Assembly (NCBI GenBank): GCA_965223435.1
Contig: CBDCWQ010000023.1
Span: 1-64,000, forward strand
Length of the DNA: 64,000 nucleotides
Reading direction: 5' to 3'
Source of the DNA: CBDCWQ01 sp965223435
GTDB lineage: Bacteria > Myxococcota > Kuafuiibacteriia > Kuafuiibacteriales > Kuafuiibacteriaceae
Of the stretch, positions 48,895 through 59,700 are shown in pieces (the first letter of the stretch is position 1; each line of letters opens with the position of its first letter). Below the pieces are notes generated by a model, which saw only the letters and a list, made by a program, of their open reading frames with translations, was not told the DNA's origin and made no database searches. Position numbers and translations under genes: made by a program.

Positions 48895-51333
48895 TCACTG
48901 CCACTCCGTGAGCTCGACCCACGAGTCCTTAGCCTGGGGAAAGGTGCTATAAATTGAGAAGTCAAACTCGCCCGCAGTGATCGCCGCCTCCTCGGTCACA
49001 ACGATGAAATAGTCGTCACCGTTGTCGAACTTGCCCACGAAGGCGACCTCATCTTTGGGTCCAAAGCCCCCAATCACCAAATAGTCGACCGTGCGAAACG
49101 GCATGCTTCGAATCGTGTACACCGTCTGGCCTGACTGAATCGGGGCCCGGGTAAAACCGGCCGCAAAGGACGGGACTGGCCCTGGACGCAGCGACAGAGA
49201 GGTGAAGGAAGTGGTTGCGGTCCGCACAGGCGACAGGCCGAAGGCGGACAAATGAAGCCCCTTGGCCGGAACTAGCCAAATGCCCTCCAGATCCCGAAGT
49301 GGCTCGGCACCGTGGACGTCGAGAAGATCGATCGCGCAGCGGTCATCGGCGAAATCGCTCCATAGGCTTTGGTACCAACGAAAATCGTGAATCGCGAAGG
49401 CCTGGGAGCCGCCTTGGGCAAGATGTCGCTCCAAGGTCTCCGGCCCTTCTTCACAAAAGGTGATTTGCTCGGCCGCAGCGGGTTCGCCGTCGGGACCGGC
49501 GGCAAGCTCACGCGGGGCGTGGGTCTCCACTCCGAGCACCAAAGGCTTGTCGATCGATGCCGCGTAGCGAATCGGACCGCTTGCGAGTGAAGCAATGCTC
49601 TGCCACGAGTCTTGGAATACGAGCAAAGTGACGTAGTCATAGAGCTCCAACGCATGCTCGTACACACGACGCGTGGTGCCGGCAAACTCGACCGAATGAC
49701 TCCACCACCACGGTACGGCGGCCCCAATGGGACCGGTCGACGCAGTCGGAGCTGCAGCCATAAGCTTTTCGGCCATGGCCAGATATTCCGTGAGAATACG
49801 GGCGTGTCGGTCCTCGCCTCCAGCGGAGTCGTCCCATTCCTCAGTATTGTGGGGCAGGATGGCAAGCTGAACGCCATCAAATCGTGCGGGCGTGGACTGT
49901 GCTTCATTGTATTCGGCGACCTGACGAACCGCATCCACTGCTTTTTGATGAAGTTCATGGGGGTATTTCTCGAACACAAGAGCCCAGCGCTCCGACCGAA
50001 GTCTCTCCGACCCCAAGAGGGCATGGACCTCGATGTGCGCGTCGTGAAATTGACGAATCAGGCGGCGATATTTCTGAGCTTCGGTGTCGAGGCCGCGACG
50101 TTTTCCATCTTCGATCTGATCACCCGCGTAGAGATAGGCGGTGCCAATCTGATGTTTTTGGAGAAAAGTCATGGTCGCGTCTGCGTATTCGGCGTCATCC
50201 AACAATCGAAGCGTGTCATCCTCCCAAATCCAGAGCGCTCGCTTCTTGGACTGCGGCACCGCTTTCCAGCTTAGCGAGAAGTCGCTAGGCGAGGCCCCGC
50301 TCGCTCGAACGTAGACGCGAAATCCGTTCGGCCTTGCGAAGTAGATCGCCTGGCTGCCCAAGACCCAGTGAGAATCACGGCCCGTCAGGGAAGTGAAATA
50401 GCGGGGCGTGGAATGAAATTCGCAGTGGGAGGTGTCGACGTCGATGTAGTAAGCGCCCGCGCGCCGATACGGTTTCCATGTACCGGCCTGACCGGTGCAG
50501 GCCGCGCGCGATCGTTCATGAGCGTCCGCGGCCACCCCGTTCCAGTTGAGATGCCACCGCTTCTGGGCTTCAACCACTGAGATCTTGGCATTCGGAATAC
50601 GAATCGAGAAGCCACGAGCCGAGGGATTAAGGATGGCGGTGTGACCCAAGGCCTTGTGGGACTCGTCGGTACTTCCGAGCGCCGTGAAGTAGGACGGCAC
50701 ACGCCCCGGCTCGAAACCACAAGCCTCTGCGTCCACATCAAGCACGAGGCCGCCCGCGCCGTCCTCCTGCCAACGCGTTGCCCCCGGCGTCGTTTGCCCC
50801 GCGCACTGAACCGGATCAACGGGGCCTGGCGGGTGCGCTTCCCATTGAACATTCCAGGCCAATGGCAGCTTGTTGCCAAAATTTTGAACATTATTGGCTT
50901 CCTCGGCGGTCATCGGCGCGTCCACAAAAACGTCGAAACTTTGGGGGGTGGCATGATAGATGGATGCCACACCTCGGGCTGACCAGTGCCCAGTTCTTCC
51001 GCCCATAGAGACCAAATAGATAGGCACTGCAGAGTAACGGCAGGCAGAAGTATCGATGGTTGCCACCAGCCCCGAACCGGGCCGCTCCGGTCGATAGTCG
51101 CGCCATTTCGTCTCACCGGGCGTGGTGGCCCCTACACAGCGGTGGCGGACCATGGAATCGCCGACTTCGACCGTCGAATGCGCTCCAGCGACCCCGCCAG
51201 GGTCGAATTCTTCCGCGTGGCATGAGAGACTCGCGCACAAGAGGGCCGAAAGAAAAATCGTCAGCGGTTCTAAGCCGAGCTTAATGGATTGGGGCCGGGC
51301 GTGGGCGTCGGCCTTTCGATTGTGGTTCATCAT
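48895..51333 (-). CDS. Secreted protein: three shared repeats plus TIM-barrel-like domain
   Basis: 812 residues with a signal peptide (LTIFLSALLCASLSCHAEE). Residues about 60-380 are three copies of the same ~90-residue repeat as in the protease at 45225 (RCVGATTPGETKWRDY, IDTSACRYSAVPIYLVSMGG, YYIDVDTSHCEFHSTPRYFT). Residues about 390-690 look like a TIM-barrel glycoside-hydrolase-like domain: ALWIWEDDTLRLL at the first strand, FDGVQLAILPHNTEEWD with acidic residues at a strand end, then YDYVTLLVFQDSW. A beta-rich C-terminus follows. It is convergent with the stump at 48523 and faces the protease gene. Substrate unknown. It is intact. Confidence 0.8.
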   Translation of the reverse strand: MMNHNRKADAHARPQSIKLGLEPLTIFLSALLCASLSCHAEEFDPGGVAGAHSTVEVGDSMVRHRCVGATTPGETKWRDYRPERPGSGLVATIDTSACRYSAVPIYLVSMGGRTGHWSARGVASIYHATPQSFDVFVDAPMTAEEANNVQNFGNKLPLAWNVQWEAHPPGPVDPVQCAGQTTPGATRWQEDGAGGLVLDVDAEACGFEPGRVPSYFTALGSTDESHKALGHTAILNPSARGFSIRIPNAKISVVEAQKRWHLNWNGVAADAHERSRAACTGQAGTWKPYRRAGAYYIDVDTSHCEFHSTPRYFTSLTGRDSHWVLGSQAIYFARPNGFRVYVRASGASPSDFSLSWKAVPQSKKRALWIWEDDTLRLLDDAEYADATMTFLQKHQIGTAYLYAGDQIEDGKRRGLDTEAQKYRRLIRQFHDAHIEVHALLGSERLRSERWALVFEKYPHELHQKAVDAVRQVAEYNEAQSTPARFDGVQLAILPHNTEEWDDSAGGEDRHARILTEYLAMAEKLMAAAPTASTGPIGAAVPWWWSHSVEFAGTTRRVYEHALELYDYVTLLVFQDSWQSIASLASGPIRYAASIDKPLVLGVETHAPRELAAGPDGEPAAAEQITFCEEGPETLERHLAQGGSQAFAIHDFRWYQSLWSDFADDRCAIDLLDVHGAEPLRDLEGIWLVPAKGLHLSAFGLSPVRTATTSFTSLSLRPGPVPSFAAGFTRAPIQSGQTVYTIRSMPFRTVDYLVIGGFGPKDEVAFVGKFDNGDDYFIVVTEEAAITAGEFDFSIYSTFPQAKDSWVELTEWQ

Positions 51334-51492
51334 GAACAGGTCTCCTTTTCGGCCTCATCGGTCGATGACGACACCCAAGGTACGCAAGGAGCAGACCAAG
51401 TGCCGGCGACGCCAAATCCCGGACATTCATGGCGACAACTGACTCATTGAGGAGACACGTGTCTCCGTGGTGAGAATGGGCGCTCTTCGCGT

Positions 51493-52553
51493 TCAGAAAC
51501 GAACCGGACCGCTCTCGCTCTCGGTCTCGATCGTCCCGTCCCGATTGAAAGCGAAATAGACAAAGCTGTGAGTCACCGAATGGGGCACATCTTGTCCGTT
51601 CCTCTTCACCGTCACCATACCCAAATCCCGTCCGCCGGAAACCAGGGCATGCTCTACGGGAGATGCAAAACCAGGATTCCAGCTTATCTCGAGGTCGCCG
51701 ACCTGAAGGATACCCTGCTTTCGAATCAAGTCGAGCGTCCAAGCTTGGTCTTCGACGACCAGCACGTAACACATGGCTTCGATGTTTTTGGAGAGTCCGG
51801 CTTTGTAGAACTCCGCATAGGGGCCGGACCGCAAATCGTAATTCGTGTACGGATTCAACCAATAAGAGAGGAGATCGTCTCCGGTCGGCACAAAAACGGG
51901 CGCTTTGGGGGCCCTGTCGCGAAAACTCTTGAACGATGGTGGAGCTCGGGCTCTCACTGGGCTCAGTCTTTTTTCGAGGGAACAAGCCTTCCACATAGAG
52001 CGTCCCATTCTTCCAGTCGATCACGAGCCGACGACCGTCGAAAGCCTGAGTTCCGAGGACCAACGTGGGTTCATTCGGATCGGCAACTTTCGAATCCGGC
52101 AAAATCGCTCACTTGCAAAATGGGCGCTCGGAATTCGACATCCCCCAAGGAGAAGCTATCATGGTCCTTAAACGAAGCCGCTGCCTGCGCTTCCCTCAAA
52201 ACGGCCGCAGACGGGTTGATCTCTGAATGAAAACGCTGGCCCAGATTCAAGATGGCGGTCAGCTTCGAATCGCTGCCGAAGGAGTCCCGTTTTTGGGTGG
52301 GAGATGGACCATCCTCCACCGCCAGCTCGACATCACCCAGAGCCCCAATGAGGTCTCGCCTTTCGTCGGCACTGAGCTGGTAGTGATGGGCAATACGTTC
52401 GAGGGTCTCGATAATCGAGAGCCTCGAACGACCGTCGGTTAAGACCACATGAACGTACGCCAAAAGTGCAGTCGCTGAGTTCCGAACGTTGTCGTGCTTC
52501 GACTCAAGAAGAGACGAAACCAAAGAGTGTGCGAGCAGACGAATGTATGACAT
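51493..52553 (-). pseudogene. Frameshifted gene of unknown function
   Basis: Three minus-strand frames follow each other and all look coding. 52553-52071 has a helical region with RLSIIETLERIAHHYQLSAD then ERRDLIGALGDVELAVEDG. Next, 52102 to about 51925 has LVLGTQAFDGRRLVIDWKNG. Last, about 51930-51493 has VFVPTGDDLLSYWLNPYTNY and YVLVVEDQAWTLDLIRKQG, ending GPVRF. Two one-base indels would join them into about 350 residues. There is no signal peptide and no domain I recognise. The upstream end faces IS91 copy 3. Confidence 0.5.
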
Positions 52554-52629
52554 CGCGGCGCATCTGGTGGATAGAGTTCTGCCTAAGGTTCAACTGAGAT
52601 AAAGGGTTTTGGCTCCGCCCTGGCCGCTG

Positions 52630-53752
52630 GCGGCTTTGCTGGGTGCCAAACCAGATGTCTTTTCAAAATTTTCGAAGCTCTTTGTTCGAACCGTCTTTCG
52701 TTGTATGAAAAAGCGAGGGAAGAAGCTCGGTATTGCGGGTACAAAATGCGGCGCTATCAACTTCTTTCAGCGGCACAGATCATCTTTGCTCCTTTTTCCT
52801 CACAATCATCTCATCGCTTTAGATGGCGTGTACGACGTGAAGGATGCCGAGGTTCCCGTTTTCCATCCCTTGCCGGCACCAGATAACGCAGACATCGCAT
52901 GGGTTACGAATGAGTTTCCCCATCGAATGCTTGGCTTTCTAAAGGACAAGGGCTTTGTGCGCGACTTCGACGACGATGGCATAGATGTAGCATGAAAGCC
53001 GTCGTCGAGACCCAAACGCTTTTTCCGTTGAGGCAAACACCATGGTGCCGGCCCACGATGCAGCGGCAAGAGAACGCATCTGCCGGTACGCAGCCAGGCC
53101 ACCGTTGTGCGAGAACGCCGTTTCCATAACCGAAAACGGCAGGATTCGGGTTGCACTCAAGCGACCACGAACCGCTGGAGCCACCCACATTGAACTTGAA
53201 CCCCTCCCGTTTCTCCGCCGTGTCGCATGGTTGATTCCACCCAAAAAACGACCGCAACTCACATACAACGGAGTGCTCGCCGCAGCTTCTGTTTTCCGCG
53301 CGTAGATCATACCGAAGGCCCCCATAGAGCTTAAACTTCGACCAAACACTTCCGACTTAGTCGAATCGATAGCCACACCCTTAACACGTCGTATCTCCTG
53401 GTCTCGACTCTTGGCGCGTGTCTGGGATTTGGACGCCCTGGTTTGCCGATGCGGGGGTCGACTGAAACCCACCGCCGTGATCATTGCTCGAAATACGATT
53501 CGCACACTGCTTGACCACGTCGGTCTTTCATCTGAGCGACCCACTTTGGCATCAGCAAGGGCGCCACCTTTCTGATGGAAATGTACAAGATCATGACTGG
53601 CCAAATCGCAGCGCGCCCTCTGCATCGGCACTCGTTCAACTTGAGTGAACAAACTTGACATGACAAGACTGAAATCGGTCTCTCAGGACCGATACTCCTA
53701 CGATAATTCTCCTGTACCCAAGTCGATAGGTTCGCATTTTCCTACCCTCGAA
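52630..53752 (+). mobile_element. Defective IS91-family element, copy 3
   Basis: Shares its left end with copy 2 and stops about 60 bases short of the right end seen in copies 1 and 2. It carries the same transposase frame breaks (stop near 52993, restart at 53042), with a few substitutions. Confidence 0.87.
52653..53560 (+). pseudogene. IS91-family Y2 transposase remnant (copy 3)
   Basis: Reads FSKFSKLFVRTVFRCMKKRG, CGAINFFQRHRSSLLLFPHN, HLIALDGVY, a stop, then VPAHDAAARERICRYAARPP, and finally VWDLDALVCRCGGRLKP in another frame. One extra base near 53320 (GCCCCCATAG instead of GCCCCATAG) is private to this copy. Confidence 0.85.
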
Positions 53753-54148
53753 CGCGGACCTAGGGCCAATGCTCAAAAGGCGTACGGGGTCCATAGTTCG
53801 GTCCCTGAAGACATCAAAGTTGTGTCTGTGAGGGAACAGTGTTCCCAAGGAGAGACAGGTGAAGCGTATCTGCCTGACCAATTCCCCAAAGCCTCTCCTG
53901 GTAGGGCGCAATACTCTCCGCCTCAGCGTCGAGAACAGATAAGCCTCCTTTCCTAAAACCAAGGTATGAACATGCCTCGGAGGATCGAAAGACAAGAACT
54001 CGTCGTTTTGCGGTGGACTCGGGCTCATGTCAAATCGGCCTTGCGAATCTTGCGCCTCGTCGCCGAGCACATAGGGCGCCTTGAGTGCCTCAAACTCCGC
54101 CTCGTCAATCTCGCCAAGGAGCATCCACCTGTGTAGCGAAGCAGACAC
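53753..54148 (-). pseudogene. Unidentified gene fragment cut by IS91 copy 3
   Basis: The minus frame starts MSASLHRWMLLGEIDEAEFE and continues through ALKAPYVLGDEAQ for about 130 codons before running into the IS91 sequence. The first 80 residues look coding and acidic. No domain is recognised. Confidence 0.4.
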
Positions 54149-54311
54149 CTTGAGGGCGGCGGACGATTCTTGCCCAGTCGGAAAGTCATCTTGTTTTAGT
54201 AACTTGAGAGTATGACGGTCATCGCCACGGACATTCCATTACAAGGTTTGCTGCCCGGGCCAAATACATTTGTCTTGCGGCTGGATTCCGGATAGATAAG
54301 AACGGTGCATC

Positions 54312-56700
54312 GTGCCTGAGAACGATGTTGGGTCAATATTCCCCCACTCGACTTTTTTGTCGAAGAAAAATTCTGTAGTCCGCCTAGGTCCGGGCACGTC
54401 GGAAGGCTTATGCTATGGCAGCGACATTCTTGGTGCGAAGGAGGCCGAAGACATCAAAAGGTACCGGGCCGTTGTGCCAGGATGCGAGCGTCCGCTTAAG
54501 AAAGAGCAAGTCGAAGACGGACCGGTGCCTATTGCCAAAAGTTCGGTGCCAAAAGGGGAACTAGGGAAGCAATATTCAAGATCGTTGGCTTGCGCAGCGG
54601 GAGTGTGCGCCATCCTAACAAGCCCTGCGGGGTTCAGCGCTGAGCTCAAGTGGGAGACAGGCTGGAACCTTGTGACCATACCTCTCTCCACAGAATCCTT
54701 CTCTTTACCTAAAGGTGTCCGGCTTTGGCGATTTCACGGCGCGCAGATTGAAGAAACGAACGGTCAATTCGAACGCAACTTCAAGGGAGACTCCATCTTT
54801 GCATGGCTGCATGCAGCCTATCCCGGCATGGCATCCATTCCTGCTAGGGACTCTTCATTAGACCTCCATCCTCCCCTGCCTCAAAAGATAGTGCAGGCGG
54901 ATTGGGAACTTCTCCAAGTCACAAAGCCATCCACGTTTGATGATCCCAGCCTTCGCGAACTTTGGCGCTGGGACCCCGTGATGGCTCGTTATGCTTCGGT
55001 CGCAGCCAAGACTATGCTGGATCCCGAAATGGTCTACGTGGGCGTAGCAACCGTCACCCAAAGCCAAACGAACGAAGCCGTCTACGGTGGCCCTCGGGCC
55101 GACGGCAGGGCGACTGGACTTCGGATTTTCGGTCCCCAGCGTGTGGTGGTTTACTCGCCTACGTACACCATCCGAGGGGCGGTAGAGCCCACCAAACTTA
55201 GCCGCCTTGCACTGCGGATAGAAACGGATCCTGGAGACCCTCGCGCGATGTTCCCCGATGCGCAAGGAGCTTTTGCTTCGGAGGTTGAACTCAAGGAAGG
55301 CCCCAATCTTTACACGATAACAACCGAAGACACCAACGGGTACACCCAAACCGAAACCATGACCGTGATCTACAACCCTGAAGGCCCCACCGAAACCGAG
55401 GCCCCCTCACCCCCCACGGGTCTCGTCGCCACCAGCCAAGGAAGAATCGCTACCATTTCCTGGCAGGCGCCGACTCAGATAGCCAGTGGACGACCCATTC
55501 CGCCTGGAGTAGGCCTAGAGTACGCGCTTTACCAAAACGGCACGGTCGTCAAGCAGGGCATTACGGGGACATACGCGATGGACACGCTTCCTGCGGCGCC
55601 AGCCACCCACCACTATCACGTCCGAGCCCTCATCACGGATGCCGATGGGCGAATCCATCGCTCCCTCCCATCCGCAAGCATCAGGCTTTTTGCTGCCACG
55701 CCAGAAGCCCCTACGACGCCCGGTCTTTTCGAAGCCCCGAACCCCGTCTCCGACCCGCAACTCCCGGCACGCCTTCCCAAGACCTGCATGACTGTGGACG
55801 GCCCCCGCACCACCATCCACCTTGCATACGTCCTTCCTCGAGATCCCCAAGACCCTAAAAGACGTGATCGCATTCACTACCAACAAAATCGATACGCAGG
55901 TTCCCCACGGCCAGGCGCCTGGAGCACATTTTTCGATTCAGACCCCACCGAACATAGGAAGACAAGCGGCAACATACTGGCCATCCCCGCCCCGAGCGCC
56001 AACGCTGACATTCATACGCTGGCCATCGTGGCCTACGGCGACCGTGTCGACATTGCCTGGGTAGAAAGGCCACGACCGTCTTCGGGAAGCAATCTTGACT
56101 CCGGCCGAATCACTTTGGTTCGGAGCACCGATGGTGGCCGTACCTTTGGGGGCGTAGATATCGAGCCGTGGGGAGCGGAGTCCTCTGGCGTCCCGCGTGA
56201 TCTGGCCATGGCCTACGACCACTTTGGCAATCACCACATGGTATGGAGCGCGGGCCACAAAGTCTATTATCTGAAAAATTTGCGTGCGGAGAAAAATGCA
56301 GACGGCGCAACCCTCAACGTCTTTGACGAACACCGAAGAAGACCTGCAACCGACCTCGTTAAGACCAAAATCAAAGTGGATCCGGTAAATGGCCATTGTC
56401 CTTGCGGGGATTGCTGGTGTGAAGACGCCTATCTTTTGGCTGACGAACCTAATCCCAAGAAAGATCGTGTCGAGACCCTCAAGCCCTATATCGACTGGTG
56501 GGACGATACCTTCGTCTACGCGCCAACCCTTCACGTCGACCGCAAGTCCGTCAGTATTGTCGCACGGCAGCAGAAGCGGTGGCAGCCCGTCCCTGTCTCG
56601 AACCCACTTTGGGACCGCATGTACACCGATCCGGTATACAGCGATGAGATCGTCCAGAGGCGCTATCCCACTCGACTGGTCATTGGGTGGCGCGGGTCTG
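54312..56700 (+). pseudogene. Giant paralogue 3, N-terminal part
   Basis: About 796 codons: a long leader, hydrophobic segment SLACAAGVCAILTSPAGFSA, ELKWETGWNLVTIPL, a fibronectin-III-like part (TGLVATSQGRIATISWQAPT), BNR-like STDGGRTFGG, HHMVWSAGHKVYYLKNL and the Cys cluster CPCGDCWCED. Alignment to the paralogues (GWRKTWKPSREAGDE) switches frame near 56687, where a single missing G would restore GWARVWKTAFEGGD. The first frame then runs spuriously to 56846. It may be a real mutation or a sequencing error. Confidence 0.8.
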
Positions 56701-59700
56701 GAAGACAGCTTTCGAAGGGGGCGACACCGCCCTCCATGACGCGCTCGGTATTCAGTATCAATATCGCTATGAGGGCACGTGGCACCACCAAGACCTTATC
56801 AAGGTCGCGCAGCGCCCACTACAGGCAAACAGTTGGTCAGAGCTAGACGCCCACGAAACGAAAAAGACGACAGAAGCGGCATCTCATCCTTGGAAGCAGG
56901 GTGCATGGCACAAAAACGTCGAAACCCGATGGCGCATTTCCGTAGTCGACGACGACTTCCAAGGGGCACTCGAAAACAAGGCATCTTTCCCTACGCTTCT
57001 CACCACTCCGTCCGGTCGAATGATCGCGGCCTACGAAAAAGGCCCCGCTCAAATTTCAGATGCCATCGGCAACCCGATTATGGTCCGGATTTCAGATGAC
57101 GGGGGGCTGACTTGGTCAGGCACCAGTACTCCAAGTGTTCACGGCCATCATCCCCAGATCAAGCTCGTAACCCACCCGGAGGAACCTGACGGTGAAGAGC
57201 TCGCCATTCTGTACACCGTCCCCCAGCCATTCGGGCCAGGGGATCCGGCGCCAGGAAACGCCGTACACCTGGCGCGCTCTCGAGATTTGAACCATTTTTG
57301 GGAAACCGATCTCAGCAAGGCGAGAGTTCCCACCGATAACACCGAAATCCACACTCCGGCCAATTTCGCCGGGCACCCCGCTCGCGCGGGCACGTTGCCC
57401 ACCTGGGCGGTCCATCACGATCTGGTTTTTGTCGCTTGGGTTCGCCAAACAACCGATGCGAGCGCCCTCGATCAAATCGTCACCACCAGAGCCTCCTATA
57501 CCACCGAGCCCTTTGGGATCTCCGCAGCGTTGCCTGATACGGTCATTCGCGGAACCAGCGTCCCAGTGACCTTTCAGACCGTCAACAAGTACTTCATGCG
57601 GGTCCCGACGGACGATTCGGTAGCAAGCCCAAATCGCCGTGACTTTCCGGCTCCGGACATCACCGGGTCTGGGGCCCCCGACGCTACCCACACAATCCAT
57701 TCCCCAGCCGACGCCAGTTCAACACCCGAGGGCACTTCGGTGACCGCCACACACAATGCGGCGGACATCGGAATTGTCAGCCGTCATGAAGCCCATGCCT
57801 TCTCTTTACCTTTGGGCTTTACAGAGGGCGTCGCCCTGGCATCACTTCCGGCGGAGGCTTTACAAAGCCTCGAACTCGCCGACCCGGCCAACAATCTTTA
57901 TCTCATCGGTTCCAGCCCAGAGGTGTTTCAAGGCAACATTGATGGCAACCTCGAAAAGGCACTTACTCTGCGTGACGCCCTGCTAAGGCCCGTTTCTGCG
58001 GCCAACCCCACCTGGGTGCAAACCGAGTACCAAGCTCGGGACAAGAAGCTTGTGGAAGCAGCCGCCGAGCCCAACGAAGTCAATGCGGAAGGCTCCGAAA
58101 CGACCGACGCAAGGGTTTTGGCAGGCTTCGAAGGGGCCTGGGTCTACACTCAGGGAATCGCCCTTCATCAAGCGGTCCGGCGCCATGAGACCAAACGCGC
58201 ACAAGGATTGGCTCGCTGGCTTTGCAGCCCCGAAAACGCGGTGTGGGAGCAAGAGCGCATTCTTGGATGGCCTTTTTCGAAAAACACCCACGGCGATACG
58301 TTTAAGGACCCCCGACTGGTCACAGGGGCGACCGCTTGGGCGATTCATGGTCTCGGCGCTTTTTTGATCTCAGAAGCTTTTTTTGAGCTGGGGACCTCAG
58401 AAAAAGACGCCATTCGGGCCTGCTATTGGGCAGCCCTCAAAGGCCTCGAAGACCACCGCACGCGTATTGAACTATCGAGCAAGACCATCACAACCCAAGC
58501 CCAATGCGGTCCCCAAACATGCGCGACGCTCATGACCGCGGGTTGGACCACTCGGGGGCTTCAGCACGTCAAAGCGCCCTGGGCCCTGGGACTTACCGAA
58601 AACCACAGCGAGCGTTGGGCCTACTATGATGTTCTTGATGCCTTGGGCTATGACGCCTTCGATCCGGACAAACGTCCGCCGGTGCGAAGAACCTACAGAG
58701 GTCCAGACGGGCAGTGGGTCAAGGACGAAACCTTCTGGTTAAACGAAGCTCAGTTTCAGACCCTCAAAGAGCGGACCCAGGCTCAAAACGTTGTGACCGA
58801 GCACAACCTTGACGTACTCAGCGTGCTCAACCACGCCCTGTTGCACCGGGAACAGATTTGGCCGACAAGCTCTGAGCAAGAGTCAAAGCGGATTTGGCTC
58901 GAAGCCTGGCGAAACGACCTGCGGCGAGGCATTTTTGAACTCCTGTGGGACACCCCCGAGGGGGGCTCAGCCATCGAAGAAAAAGCCCCCAACAGCTGCC
59001 GGGCCGAACCCAAGACGATCACTTGGACGGGCCGGGTCATCACCGGTGGTGAATTCGACACACAGGGGCGTTTCTTGGCGAATCGAGAGGTCGCCATCGA
59101 CAATTGCAGTTGGCTGGCTCTCTCGGTCGACTACCAGGCACTTCCTGGTCCTCGAGTCGACCAACTTAGGCAATGCCTACACTATTCGATCGATAAGTTC
59201 TCGGAGCACATCGGCTACGGCCGGAACAACCAGTGTTATTATGGCGCGCACTATTTCCCGAACAGCTTTCGCGACGCGTACATCGAACAAAGCGACCAAC
59301 AAGAAGTTTGTTACCACCTCGAGGCCACAACCGGCTTAATCCTAGGCCTTCATCGCTTCGCACGTGCGAGCCCGGGGGACGACCCAACCCTGGAAGCTGA
59401 GGCAGCGGCTCTGTGGTCGGGGGTCCAAAGCTTCGTCCGGGATCACGGTTTTGCTTATTCGAGCACCCGTATCCAAGACCTGTTTACCCCCTTGGCCTCC
59501 AGCACCGCGGCCATCTGGTATCTGGATGTATACGATGCGCTGGAGCGACCCGATGAAACGGTTGACCTACCTCTCAAAAGCTATACCCACGGTGTCGATG
59601 CAGAGGGCGTCGGACAGGCACTCGAGATGGCGTGGACTACGCTTCGGTCCCTCGAATTCAAACCCATTCTCCGCACCACGCCAAGTGAGGACACCTCGCT

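Noticed and set aside
51281..52102. 273-codon minus frame read as one protein
   Set aside because: After about 51925 the sequence becomes Arg-rich and non-protein-like, while the neighbouring frame becomes well-formed, so a frameshift fits better.
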